Below, in pieces: positions 33,252 to 44,722 of a DNA stretch of 64,000 nt. The position numbers were made by a program, and so were the translations under genes. Origin of the DNA: Scolanthus callimorphus. Lineage: Eukaryota; Cnidaria; Anthozoa; Actiniaria; Edwardsiidae. Positions within the stretch are counted from its first letter, which is position 1, and each line of letters starts with the position of its first letter. Where the stretch lies: the NCBI GenBank assembly GCA_033964015.1, contig CM066920.1:11127912-11191911 (forward strand), read 5' to 3'. The notes below the pieces were generated by a model. It was not told the DNA's origin and made no database searches. It was given only the letters and a program-made list of their open reading frames with translations.

Positions 33252-35605
33252 TCGGCACACATGGGACCATTTCATTAGCACGTTAGCTTTCACACAAGGT
33301 TAATTCCTTATCTCCACTCTGTTGAACTTAGTGCTACGCGGCCACAGGCTTGCCTGAACATCTACGAATTCGGCAGTAAGACAGAAATAATGTCAAGCTA
33401 TTATAGAAGGTTTTAACAATTGAGGTCGTACTTAGCACTTTCCATTGGACATTTGCCAGAGAATAAATCCAAGTTGTAAAGATTATATGACTTTGAGATG
33501 TCAAGTTACGTCCAACAGAACTCTTTCGTGGACTGCTAAACTTGAAACCTTCGTTGTACAGTGAAGGTTTTTATACATTTAATACATTTAAGGAAAATTT
33601 TTGTAACATCTTGAAAAACGAGTCGTAGAAATAGCTTAATAAATGCATGCAGATAGGGTCTGCGCAGTTCACTGCCAAATTGGCGAGTTGACAATTTTGT
33701 CGTGAAGCTATAAGATGGCATTTCAATAGAAAAAAGTTATGAAGAATCATGAAGTTGCTAGCTTCCGGGTAGGCAAAAATTCAATTATAGATAGTTTTAA
33801 AGAATTTATTTTCCTATTACATATGCAAATTAACCAAGCGCTTTATTAAGAAGGGAACGTTTCACCGAGTTTTGTTCGACAGAGCCATTTGATAAAACGT
33901 GGGATTGGATTCAATGCAGAGCTCGTGCTCTCTTGAGTCTCACGGTGATGCCAAATGATTGGGTAAGTCGAAAACGTTTTTGATATGGTTTATGTTCTAC
34001 GTCCTCTTGTTATTACATTCGATAAATATTGTGATACTGACGCACACAACCAAATTAAGTCGAAAATAATGCTCCAAATCAAGTTCAAATAACTTCAGTA
34101 GTGACAGAAGGACAAGACCCGCTGTCCGCAATCCCATGTCTTATCAATGGTTTCTATCTTTGCTACTTTGTTAGTTGAAAGTTGTACATAGCCTATTTGA
34201 GGGGGCTGTGAAGTTAAACATTTCGCAAAAGTTTTAGTATAGTTTGAATAAATATAGCTTTAAATAGCTTGTTCTGGGTAGCTTATCGGTAGGATTTATA
34301 TTTTTGTCTATACGTTACAATAAAGCTTATCCCTTTACACCCTAACGTTGCTGTTGTTGTTTGTGGTACACCTGTCTACAAAAGGATTCAGGGATCTCCA
34401 GGGGCGTTACTTGGCACTTTTTAGTTGCAAACACAGCCCAAAAACATACCCTATAGGCGGATATCTTATGACGTCGATGTTTACATATTTAAAGCAATAG
34501 TGAAGCTCAGCAAGCGTAACGGAGCTACAAAAAGGAATGTTCTGAATTTCAATAGCGCCTGGTGGATGAAGCGTAATTAGAAAGTTTGACGTTCGTCATT
34601 CAAATTATGAGTGCATTGCGGGAAGTTCAATTTACAGAAACGTGGGCTAATGAGCCTCTTGCCACCCAAGAAATTCAAGGCTTTCGAGAAAGACTCTTTG
34701 GTCTTGGAAAATGTAATACAAATACTATTCCCAAGAACGCATTAACGTTTTCATAGAGTTGGAGGCTCTACGCTGGTTTTTAAAAATGAGTGGATTGCTG
34801 TGTGACAAAAGGCTCATTAACCCACATTTTCTCTCATGTTCTCTCTAAAACAAACATTAAACTGCGCCGTTACAACTGAATGTATAACCTTCAAATTTTC
34901 TGAGTAGGCATTATTTGTTGTCCGCTATTGATACTCAGTGCTGATTATTTCCGAGCTATCTCAGACAGAATTTGGACCCTGCTTATGCAAATGAGTTCAG
35001 ACTGAGGGCGGCACATACCCGTATACCATATCTGAGAGAGTAACCCTGGAATCATACTGCCATTCGCGACCTTCCGTGAGGCGTGACGCTACAACAAGGT
35101 TTTGAAACGTTTCTATCGCAGATGTTTGTCAATCAAAACGTTTTGTTTGCTCAACTTTGCTAATGAGGATCATATAGACCACCTCCCCTAGGAATTCCCA
35201 GGGCTTAGATAGACCCCTCCCACCTGGAATCCCCCCCCCCCCCCCCCCCGGTGCGGACAGAAAATGCAATCAGCCATCGAGATGCACACAGAGTACACTA
35301 GACGGGGCATACAGCGAGCAACCTCTCCTTGTAGGTATTTGTTTTGTAAATGCGAGTTTTTTGGAAAAGATATTTGTACCTCTTTGCCAGGAGGCGCCCT
35401 AATTGATATCTTCCCAGGAGAACCTTAGTTCCAGCTCCGGTTTTTCCTATCCAGCAACGGGGGTAGATAACCTTTTGCCAGTTAGGAGAAAAAAAACGTT
35501 CTCTAGAAGTAGGTGAACTAAAAAAATGTTTGTAAAGCGATCAATCAGCAGAGAGAATAGAACAGATGTCAGAGCAAAGGCAGTACTTTCTCCTCAATGG
35601 TTTAG
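33252..35605. other. Intergenic region between the two convergent dystroglycan-family genes
   Basis: No gene is recognised. An inverted repeat (CGTGGGCTAATGAGCCT / AGGCTCATTAACCCAC) spans about 34636-34822, and a poly(C) run lies at 35230-35250. Nothing else stands out. Confidence 0.5.
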
Positions 35606-35692
35606 AAAAAGACCCCGAGAGTCTTGGTCCGGGTGTGGTTCGAACTCCCCGCACGCCAAACCAGCTGAGCTAACTCCGGGTCCTAAGATCGC
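35606..35692 (-). mobile_element. tRNA-derived SINE fragment
   Basis: The minus strand reads GGAGTTAGCTCAGCTGG (A box) followed 20-odd bases later by AGTTCGAACCAC (B box). The spacing is too short and the stems do not pair, so this is not a functional tRNA. GCGATCTTAGGACCC-type repeats follow at 35690-35840. Confidence 0.5.
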
Positions 35693-36304
35693 CGGAGTCT
35701 TGGGCAATCTTAGGCGATCTTGTGAATTTTTTCTATATTTCATGTTGCGATCTTGGGCGATTTATGCGCTCGTAGGACCCGGTGTAGGCCTTGGTTGAAA
35801 CCACGCACATTCTTACGCGATCTTAGGACCCAAAGCAGGCCTCAAAGTGCGCGCTGCTTTCATTCTGTGGTAGAAAGGCAAATGATTTGCAAAAACAAAT
35901 TTATTGCAAAACTACCTTAATTAGATCCTACCTTAATTAGATCCTACAACTTTAACAAAATTTAATAGTTGCGCAATTATGCAGACATTTCGTCTTTGTT
36001 AGTATAAGTTGTACAATTCTGATGAGACTAACAAGTGTTACTTTACTTCCCTATCATAAAACCTTACTGTGACGAAATATCTGTTAATCTCATCACAATT
36101 GTTAAAAAGAAAGGTAATTGATTATATACCTGCTCGTCCTGATTGAATATCAATTATACCTGAACGTTTGCGTAAAATCATGGCCCCTTTTCTGGGAGCG
36201 TTTTAAAAAGCATCTAGGGTGGTTCTCGTGCCCTAATCTTTTGAATTCCAACCCGAGACCAATGCTAAAATCTTTAACCATATTCATTGGGCTGTTTTTG
36301 TGTT

Positions 36305-36540
36305 CCCCCCCCTCTCCTCCCCCCCCCCCCCCCCCCCCTATCGAGGAACCTGGAGATTCCACAGGGGTCGCTGTGTTTGACCCTGGAATTTCCACAGGGG
36401 TTGTTGATTTTGACCCTGGAATTTCCACAGGGTCTGTGATTTTGACCCTGGAATTTCCACAGGGGTTGTTTAGGAGTCTGGAATTTCAACAGGGGTAGAG
36501 CAATTTTTGAAAATTTGGAGTTCCTCGATAGGGGGTAGAT
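36305..36540. mobile_element. Foldback element holding a ~33-bp minisatellite
   Basis: A poly(C) run then CCTATCGAGGAAC at the left and GTTCCTCGATAGGGGG at the right are inverted. Between them are four to five units of TTTGACCCTGGAATTTCCAC + AGGGGTTGTTGA. ORFs crossing it are repeat translations. Confidence 0.65.
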
Positions 36541-37136
36541 TTTTCCTTGAGCAGCCCATTGTCGATCATCTTGTTTATCTATCTGCAACGGAAGAACTCT
36601 GAGTTATGGCAAAAATGTCGCGTTCCAACAAATATTAACGAAGGAGCTGGCGGTCACAAAAAAGACGCTCACCCTATTATGGACCCAAGTTCAGCTACTC
36701 AATCTTCTCTCAGCTACTTATCTATCATTCCCATTTCGGGAATGACGATTCCCGCTATAATATTTGCACGCGCTGCGCGTGTAAAGAATAAACTGAAAGA
36801 ACGAGCGCGTCTCTCACGACCATGGAGTATATGTAAATGGTCAGGCAAGCCTGTGCCCGCTTAATTTCATTAGCACTTCAGCTTACACTTAAGGCTAATT
36901 TCTTTGTTCCACTCTGGAATAGAACGCCCGTAGAATTTAGAGGTCCTCAACAAAGATATGGTAGTCAAATCACACTAGTTGTCTATTGTCAATGCTGCGT
37001 TCTGATTGGTTGGGCTATAAGTTAAAGCCTACAAGTAGCGAAAAGTGTCGGATTTGAAAGCCAGAAAATGGCAAATGACCAGACCAGAAAACGTTTTTGG
37101 CTATTCAAATTGACGTACTAGTGTAATTTGACTAAA

Positions 37137-37213
37137 ACAATTATTCCTCTCGCCCTCATGGCCTCTGAGTCAATGGCCCATTCGGGCTGCGGCCTCATTG
37201 GCTATTGACTCAA

Positions 37214-37232
<19 letters not shown>
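37137..37232. repeat. Short palindromic repeat (CAATTATTCCTC...GAGGAATAATTG)
   Basis: Twelve-base inverted ends enclose two direct copies of a GGCCCATTCGGGCTGCGG / AGCCCATTCGGGCTCG unit. It resembles a small MITE downstream of the minus-strand gene. Confidence 0.55.
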
Positions 37233-37247
<15 letters not shown>

Positions 37248-37504
37248 GCATACGGCGGCAGGGTAATCTGATGCGCTCAAACCATAACATACTATACCAT
37301 AACATACCATATCATACATACTATTACACACGCTGCGCAATCCTATCTGTACGTACAATAACATTACCATAACATGCACATCGCGGTAACTTATCTGAAC
37401 ATACCATAACAGAAACATCTGCAAATTTACGCTAGTGGATTTCAAGCCTTTAATCGTGTTAGCGCCTGTCTTCTTCACAGTTTTGTTCGGATTTGTTTGA
37501 CTCG

Positions 37505-37514
37505 CTGTTTATTA
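37505..37514 (-). terminator. Candidate polyadenylation signal of the minus-strand dystroglycan-like gene
   Basis: TTTATT on the plus strand (AATAAA on the minus) lies about 130 bp beyond the stop codon at 37644. Confidence 0.4.
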
Positions 37515-37643
37515 TTTCCTCCGCTTTGCCAATGTCGACGTTTATCTTGGATATGCGTAAATACTCTATCCACTGTGATTGGCAGTGACTTTAAATCGTG
37601 AACCTTATTGGAGACATTGCAAACAGTCGAACAACAGACTAAC

Positions 37644-40433
37644 TCATTTGAACCAACTTGATGAAGAAGAAGATGGCCCCGCCGCAGCACCATCAGAAGA
37701 CCCCAAAAAGCCAGACACCCTGGTCTTGAAGAACCCCACTAGGGACCCTTCCTCCTGAACTGTGGCCCCACTTGCTTGGTTCACGTTTTTATCGTTGGGT
37801 GTGGTCTTGTCCCGCGAAAATATGGACCCGAGAAGTGACCTATCTTGAGAGGCGGCATGTCTGTTATCAATATTCCCTCCGGTATGGTTGCCCATCATTC
37901 TTTGCCCGAATTTCTTCCGCTTATCAAGACCGCTGGGCATTGACTGTGTAATGTGGGCGAACCCATCATGCTCAGGGGGCTGCTGCTTGTAACGATTTTC
38001 CTTCTCGTAATCCTCAGTCCAGTCCGCGAAATCCGAAGACGAGCAACTTTTTTCTAACACCCCGTAAGAGGATTGGGACCTCACTGGCGGTCTGAGCGGA
38101 CCATTGGCAAACTGGTAGGGATTCGTGTATTCTTGATACATCTTTTTCGTGCTGCTGTCCTCATCAAGTGCAACATCATGTTGCAACTCATGCGAGCTAG
38201 CACCTTTCTTTGCTTTTCTCTCTGCCTTCCGGATTTGCCGAAGTCGCCAAGTCGTATAATCCATAGCCTCTAATTCCGTTTCTTCCGCGTACTCATCTTC
38301 AGAACTCTCTTGATATTCATGCTCATCACTACTGACCTGTCTGGTATGCCGTCCATCTTGCAGGTCTGTGGCACTAAAGCTCTCCACGGGCAGCGACCTG
38401 TGTCGATCCTCCACAGTACTTACGATCCCATCTTCATTTATAACTTCCTGGTCGTACCCATCAGCAAGCAGTTGCTCCTCTCCTGTACCAAACTCTTGGT
38501 TGGCGTCTCGAGACAGTTTCTCTATATATTCCGTGTAATCCGTAATAGTCACAGGCTCGTTTGGTTCCTCTAAGAAAACTTCATCATCAATAAAATCATT
38601 TTCGCATATTCCAGAGATATTATTATCCCTGCGTAATGCACTCTTTAAGGGTTTGATGTCCATGTTGTTATAAGTATCCTGCACGGTATAGTTCATATCA
38701 TTTGCGTATTCGGAATCTACAGCTATGTGAGGCATCGATATCCCCCTTGTTGGTACCCGGGATCCCCGCGAGGACATAAGCGTGCCCTTGATATTAGCAG
38801 GCTCAGAGAACTCATTCAGTGACCTCACAGTATCGTGCGCTTCTCTTATAGCGTGATCACTGAGCCTCATCTCTGACTGACTTCGCTTGGTAATACGCTT
38901 CTTTCGCCTCCCCGTAGCGATAAGCCCAGCACTCTGGATATCAGGAACACCCGTATTTGAAGTACCATCCGGACCAGGTAATTGAATCTCGCTCTCAAAC
39001 ACTACGAAGTCCCCTTCAATATTTGCAGCCTTAGCTTCTTCTTCTCCTGCGCCAGCTACGTTCATGACGGATTTCCCAATCCCTTTCAGCTTTGAAGATA
39101 TAGATTCCGCCAACTCAGCAAAACTTATGTCAATAATAGGCTTGTCTTCCTCCAGCTCAGGCTGCGTAAAATAAACAGGTATATTCATGGCTGATTTCCC
39201 CATGTAAACAGTTCTACCTTTTTGTGTATTTTTCACCTTAGTAGGATCTTCATTGGGTGTAACATTCTGTATCTTTTGAGAAGCGTTAGGTACTGATAAA
39301 TGCATACATGGCGGGCTGCCATTGGGGATACTGACTCGCAAATTGGTATTGTCTTTGCTATTGTCCTCATCTCCACCTTCGTCTTCCTTGGAGTTGTTTG
39401 ACATGGACAACATCGATGGGTACCTATTGTTAAAGTGCACCGTGTGAAACGTAAAATCCGTTCCTTCTTCCTCTTTTCGTCGTCGGCCTTGACCTCTGGT
39501 CCTTAGTCTTCTTTTTGCAATTTGCTTGTGAATAATGCACGAGATCATTACAGGGATTCCGACAACGCCCATTAACATGAACACTGGCAACAGATGCCTG
39601 AGCCAACCCCACTGAAACCCGGGGTCTCCGTCACCAAGGCCGTCTTTGCATATCCCCAGGTAATTCATCTTCACCTTGGAGATTGGAAACTTCTCCGACA
39701 ATGCGTGCTGGAAACTAGGCCTGACAACACCTGCATCAGAACTCAATTTACTCAATATGTTTTGAAGTTGTTTTTTATCGCACGGAGCATATGGTACAGT
39801 ATTAAGACTTATAGTAATTTGTTTATTTTCCTCGTCCAATGATTTCAGCCAGACAGCGCTTACGTCGTCATCAGTGATATATGTAGATACTCGGGATATA
39901 AAGTCGTATCTTTCTACTATGTTTGCTATAAAATGTACAAGGTTAAACTCTATCGTCATTACGAATTCATGATTATATTGCCCTTTGTTGGCCTTGACAT
40001 CAAACTTTAGAAGATCCCTGGCTGACTTTCCTTGTTTATTACGTGCCAACACAAGGTATTCAAACACTCCCTCGTTCCCCTCCAAAGGAAACCCATAAAC
40101 CTCTCTTTCAGCCGAGCTAAACCGCAGCCACGATGTTGGCGCGATCTGGCCGCCATTTTTTGTCCACATTGTCAAATAAAGATTACTCTCTGGAGTCTTT
40201 TCATTATACGTTGGATAAAAGGTATCATCTGGAATCGTAAAATAAAACGCTTGGCCGACAAAGGCAGCCACTTGATCCATGGGTTTGAGCAAGAGTGGCT
40301 GTGGCAAACGTGGTGGCTGTGTTATCGGAATGGTACTGTTCGGATTGATGACGTCAGTGGTGGGCGGAGTCTCGGTCGAGTTGATTGACACCAGAGAGAA
40401 GAATAGCTTTAAGACAGCTAGTGCTTTGGACAT
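37644..40433 (-). CDS. Dystroglycan-like single-pass membrane protein with long cytoplasmic tail
   Basis: One uninterrupted 929-codon ORF. Residues 1-19 form a signal peptide (ALAVLKLFFSLVS), followed by a short Thr/Pro stretch. About 45-155 is a cadherin-like domain (FVGQAFYFTIPDDTFYP, SWLRFSSAEREVYGFPL, FEYLVLARN). About 158-265 is a SEA-like half (GQYNHEFVMTIEF, VPYAPCDKK, LGICKDG), the same arrangement as one module of the neighbouring dystroglycan homologue. About 277-300 is the membrane helix (LLPVFMLMGVVGIPVMISCII), then a basic stop-transfer segment (KRRLRTRGQGRRRK). The remaining ~630 residues are acidic, Ser-rich and mostly disordered-looking, without the PPxY ending, finishing in a Ser run and WFK. 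It faces 32782 tail to tail, suggesting an old local duplication. It may be a dystroglycan paralogue; partners of the tail are unknown. Confidence 0.85.
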   Translation of the reverse strand: MSKALAVLKLFFSLVSINSTETPPTTDVINPNSTIPITQPPRLPQPLLLKPMDQVAAFVGQAFYFTIPDDTFYPTYNEKTPESNLYLTMWTKNGGQIAPTSWLRFSSAEREVYGFPLEGNEGVFEYLVLARNKQGKSARDLLKFDVKANKGQYNHEFVMTIEFNLVHFIANIVERYDFISRVSTYITDDDVSAVWLKSLDEENKQITISLNTVPYAPCDKKQLQNILSKLSSDAGVVRPSFQHALSEKFPISKVKMNYLGICKDGLGDGDPGFQWGWLRHLLPVFMLMGVVGIPVMISCIIHKQIAKRRLRTRGQGRRRKEEEGTDFTFHTVHFNNRYPSMLSMSNNSKEDEGGDEDNSKDNTNLRVSIPNGSPPCMHLSVPNASQKIQNVTPNEDPTKVKNTQKGRTVYMGKSAMNIPVYFTQPELEEDKPIIDISFAELAESISSKLKGIGKSVMNVAGAGEEEAKAANIEGDFVVFESEIQLPGPDGTSNTGVPDIQSAGLIATGRRKKRITKRSQSEMRLSDHAIREAHDTVRSLNEFSEPANIKGTLMSSRGSRVPTRGISMPHIAVDSEYANDMNYTVQDTYNNMDIKPLKSALRRDNNISGICENDFIDDEVFLEEPNEPVTITDYTEYIEKLSRDANQEFGTGEEQLLADGYDQEVINEDGIVSTVEDRHRSLPVESFSATDLQDGRHTRQVSSDEHEYQESSEDEYAEETELEAMDYTTWRLRQIRKAERKAKKGASSHELQHDVALDEDSSTKKMYQEYTNPYQFANGPLRPPVRSQSSYGVLEKSCSSSDFADWTEDYEKENRYKQQPPEHDGFAHITQSMPSGLDKRKKFGQRMMGNHTGGNIDNRHAASQDRSLLGSIFSRDKTTPNDKNVNQASGATVQEEGSLVGFFKTRVSGFLGSSDGAAAGPSSSSSSWFK

Positions 40434-41261
40434 TGGGGTGAACTCGTTGAGGCGAAATACAGCCTGAACGCTTAATCATTGCAACGTCAATAGTTGTCCG
40501 ACGTCGATCGATAAATCTTCGGCCCCTCGGGATCCCGGGATTCTTCTGTTCACCTGAGGAAAAAAAACCCTGGTCATCAGAGATTTTCATGTTCACTTTT
40601 GGTTGCTTGCCTGTCCCAACCAAGCACATCGAAGACATCAAACAATTTCGTTTATCTATGTGTATAGCTTGTGCCCCGAAATGAATTGATGAAGTTGTTG
40701 ATAATATTCATGTACTCTTATTGTTAGTTATATAGATAGGTGCACAATAAGAAGTAGATTATTATTAGTAGTAGAGTGACAGTAGTAGTGTTTCAAGTTT
40801 TTTGAAACCACTCCTTAATGTAAACAAAGATAGCCGTTGACGCAAACTGTATATACATATAGTTTATTTCTGGTTTTCAAGACAAAGCAAGGGCATTAAA
40901 GATTCACGAGCTACGTAGCTAAAATTATGTGGATCGGATTTGCATTGTTTTAGATTCTGATGTGCGTCATCTAGATGAGTTGGTTATATTTCGCGGTGTG
41001 TTGTATTGTTCCTCCCGAAATCAATTTGTAACATATCAATTTGTTATTGTACCATGGTACAACACTCGGACACTACTTCATTTTTTTATAATTCTGCGAG
41101 GTCCAATTAGGAGGATTAACAAGGAAATGGACAATAAGGCAATTTATATAAAAAGAAGGATCTGCCCTGTAAAATAATTATAGAAGAATTTGAATGCGTT
41201 TGTAGAAATATACAAACTCTAAATGCATTGAGTAATCGAAAAGTATTTTTTACTCAAAAGT
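40434..41261. other. Upstream region of the minus-strand gene; no other gene seen
   Basis: It presumably holds the 5' untranslated region and promoter of the 40433-37644 gene. I see no clear TATA box or inverted-repeat element. Confidence 0.35.
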
Positions 41262-41722
41262 GCAGAAAGCGACAAAAATTGTTCATATTCAATCTGATTT
41301 CTACTTTTATCTAATAAGAAAGCTGTGAAAAATGCTACATCGGATTCTATTTAAGGTGAGACAGTGTTACTGCACCTGTCTGCAAAGCTATTTTCTTTTG
41401 GCTCCGTGAAGAAACGCTGATAATGTTTCCTTTGGCGAGCAAAAAGAAAATGAGAGCAACACGCGTGTTATCATTTATTTCAATACAATTTAGTGCAGAA
41501 AGCGACGAAATGTTCATATTCAATCTGATTTCTATTTCCATCTAATAAAAATAAAAATTGCGAAACTTGCTTCATTGGATTCATTTTAGGCGAGGCACGT
41601 GTTACCTAAGTGTTACTCCACAAATTATTTTCTTTCGGCTCCGTGAAGAAACACTGATAAAAATGTTTTCTTTGGGAGCAAATAGAAATGAAAGCAACAC
41701 GGTTATCGTTTATTTCAATACA
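41262..41722. repeat. Diverged direct duplication of a ~230-bp non-coding segment
   Basis: 41262-41490 and 41494-41722 align along their length. Both contain GTGCAGAAAGCGAC, TTCATATTCAATCTGATTTC, GGCTCCGTGAAGAAAC.CTGATAA and CAACACG..TTATC.TTTATTTC. They differ by many substitutions and small indels, so the duplication is old. No coding frame is shared. Confidence 0.8.
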
Positions 41723-42215
41723 ACTTCTAGACTTTGCTTGGAGATTTTTTTTTGACCGATGACTCATGCTTGTTTCCTAATGGTCTCGCTTCTGATGAAA
41801 CGATTTGGTACTGCAAACAATTTTCTATTCTTAGAAAACTTACCTTGCGAGTTTCGCTTTTTTATAGAAAAAAGCATAGCTATTTTGATTGTCTACGAAG
41901 TCTTAAAGAAGGTTTACCAATAACGTTTTTTCGGATTCCGTTTTAATTCAACAGCTGAACGCACACAAGTAAATTGAAACATAATCTGTTCACACCGTCG
42001 TGATTATGGCACAACCGGGGCCATTAAAGTTGTATCACATGGACGCGCAATCCTAATTAGTATCACCGAAAACACCCTGTTTTAACAAAGACAAAACGCT
42101 TAAATAAAACCCTACTGAATATAGTACATGTTTTACTTCGCATTTGAAAGCATTGTAAAGCATTTTCCTAATAAAATAGTTCGTTTTGTCATAATTCTTA
42201 AACGCAGGTGTGTCT

Positions 42216-42415
42216 AAAGGCCGATTTAGACTGTACGATTTTCGCCTACAACCATCGCATGCGACACGCTTGCGACATGACTTAGCTCCTAAGCGCATGT
42301 CGTAGAGGAGTTGTAGGGCTGATTTAGACTTTGCGATTCGAGTCGTATGCTGATGCGAGCATGTCGCATGCGATGGTTGTAGGCGAAAATCGTACAGTCT
42401 AAATCGGCCTTAAGA
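42216..42415. mobile_element. MITE with ~50-bp TIRs (AAGGCCGATTTAGACTGTAC)
   Basis: The left arm AAGGCCGATTTAGACTGTAC, continuing through GATTTTCGCCTACAACCATCGC, is repeated inverted at the right end. An internal GGGCTGATTTAGACTTTGCG near 42319 repeats the terminus. Ends resemble those of the 13325 element in style. Non-coding. Confidence 0.8.
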
Positions 42416-44039
42416 ATACACTAGCAGAGATTTACAAGAACATGACCAGTGCTAACAGCTTGATGTAAAGAGACTAAACGTTCAAGGCGAAGTTTTTATA
42501 ACAGTTTTGAAACTTTTGATCGAGGACAAGCTAGTGCATAAGTTGTTCTTGCAGTTAGCGATCTTACATAAAGTTTTCGATAGTTGGATAAATCGAAGCG
42601 TATGTTTGCACCTGTATATAAACGGTAATTGAACACGAACCTTCTCCAACTCTGGGAAGATCCTCTGCATCCCTTGCTACCCTAACAGCTCAGGAAAGTC
42701 CCACTGCATCGGCTACTAGATGTTCTGAATCCCGCGAAGCCATTCCTTGCCATTTTGTCGCTTCCTCCGTATCCTAGAATAGCTGGCCGGCGAGCTGAAT
42801 TACAATAATCAGGCGGCGAAAACGATCTTAATTACAGTTTGTCTACGGGCTTGTCTAAAGGATTTTTCCCAATTCCATAACAAATGCTTTAATAATTGAT
42901 TAGTTGCAAGTACTTTCGGAGTCGCTAAACCTTTTAAAGGGCCATAGGACGATAGCTGTGTGGTCACGTGACGATGCAGCACGTCTGAATCACCGCGTCA
43001 TAGACACAGTAAATCTATAAATGGTATCACTTCGATTTAAGTGGGACATTTAAGTGGGACCACTGTCGCTTTTTCTTTGATCTCTTTATATGCGAAACGT
43101 AAACCATAGTGTTTTGTGGTGGGTATTATAGTTCAGTTTTTGTACGCGAAAAAAGAGTAAGCCAGAGTGTGTTATACTTGGAGCGATAAGACATATAATA
43201 TGGGCTATTTTATTAAGACAATGTAGTCCCAAAACCCTAAATGTTTTGTCGTTTTCGACTAGACTTAATACGATCCAGGATGTATTCGGCCTTGTTGACT
43301 GAGATCAGGCCAATGTAGAGTGATTCCCTCATTAATTAAAAAACCGCGCATTTATTCTGCGAACTTGACCGCGCGCGCACTTTGTTCCAAGTGCTAGCTG
43401 AATTGCGTGCGCAACCAAAAAGGGGCCAAACATAAAAAGCGCGCGATTTCATTCTAGCCATTTGATGGTCTTTGCGGATTGGCTGATTTTTTGTGAAGAA
43501 ACTCGGGCTTATCCTGCAAATTATGCCAGGGTGTGTTGTTGTGCTGTTGTTGTAATTTTGTCATCCAAAAATTATATTTTTGGAAAGCTTATTCTTTTGG
43601 AAAGCTTATGCTATGCCCTTTATAATACAGCGCTAAATTTTGGCGCAATTACCAAGTCTTCTTTTACTATTTAATGCGATTATGTTACTTTTCTGTACAG
43701 GTGTTTGATATTTTGAGGATGAATATCTATCTTTTACGAAAACTTAAAAAAGGGAAACCCAGGTTATTAATGGACAATGTCCTCAATATTTTCAGAGATA
43801 TTTTAACTTTAACAGGGATATAAGCGCAAGAACAACTCGCCAGAGCAATTGTCTCCACCTTCCGCTAGTTCGGACAGAAGCTGCAAAGCGCGCTTTTTAT
43901 TATCACGGCTGCACTATATTTAATAGCTATAATTTGTAAATGGAATTGGTATTTAAGCTTAGTCGTGTCTGTCTGTTAAATATTTATATGCCATTATACT
44001 TCTATATTTTATACATTTGTATATTTTTATATCATATTT
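42416..44039. other. No gene seen
   Basis: Mixed AT-rich sequence without convincing ORFs or inverted repeats. Confidence 0.4.
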
Positions 44040-44212
44040 TGTAAATTTTTATATCATATTTTTATATATGTAAAATGTTTATGTATGTCAATGTATGTTT
44101 TAGTTTATACCCAGGGCTCCTATTGATAGCAGGATGGCCCTTGACTACCTGAATGGACAACCCTGGGTGTTTAAATTTTTAATTTTTAAATAAAGGCTTC
44201 TCTCTCTATCTA
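44040..44212 (+). mobile_element. Possible non-LTR retrotransposon 3' tail
   Basis: CCCAGGGCTCCTATTGATAG, ACAACCCTGGGTG and TTTAAATAAAGGCTTCTCTC followed by a short CT repeat look like the 3' untranslated end of a LINE. No coding remnant is attached. Confidence 0.3.
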
Positions 44213-44639
44213 CAAAAGTGGTCGCTATTGAAGCTGGTCGCCGCGAGAGTGGTCACTCAAAGACTTCAACGCGCTTCGACAGTATTTTGTGACGTTTCGA
44301 GAAACATTTACAGACTATACAAGTCAAGCATTTATTAACTATACATAAGCTGTTTGTTACTATGACAACTAACCATTTTTAATGACCTCTCCTTGAACTT
44401 TCTCCTATTCCGTCTAAGTTTGGGACACTTAAGAACACGTAGAAAGTTCTATCGACAACAGTGGGATCTTGGGACTTATTTAATGACAGTATAGAATTAA
44501 GCCGTTTATCCCTCTATCACAAATAATCCTTGGAGACAGAAAGCATGTTTGTTTTCACTAATCTGTTTTGTTAATGATCTCTTTTGTTCTAGTTAAAATT
44601 ATTCACTTTAGAAAGTACTAATTATGGAAATTCAGCCAG

Positions 44640-44722
44640 AACATGGCGACATCGAAAGGGCCGAAAGGAATGGACTGTTATGGAAGATAAACCTGTATTG
44701 AAATATTCAGTTTACATGAACG
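44640..44722 (+). promoter_or_regulatory. Putative 5' untranslated exon of the GT8 gene
   Basis: The segment ends at a consensus donor (GAACG|GTGAGT at 44723), and the matching acceptor TTTTCTTTTGCAG ends at 47868, 87 bp before the GT8 start codon. Short upstream ORFs begin at 44644 and 44680; the latter would continue across the splice and stop before the main ATG. The 5' border is not defined. Confidence 0.4.

Noticed and set aside
35606..35692. Genuine tRNA gene
   Set aside because: A and B box-like strings are too close together and the arms do not pair.
36118..36498. 126-codon ORF with Pro run and repeated FDPGISTG units
   Set aside because: It is produced by a poly(C) run and a 33-bp minisatellite in a foldback element.
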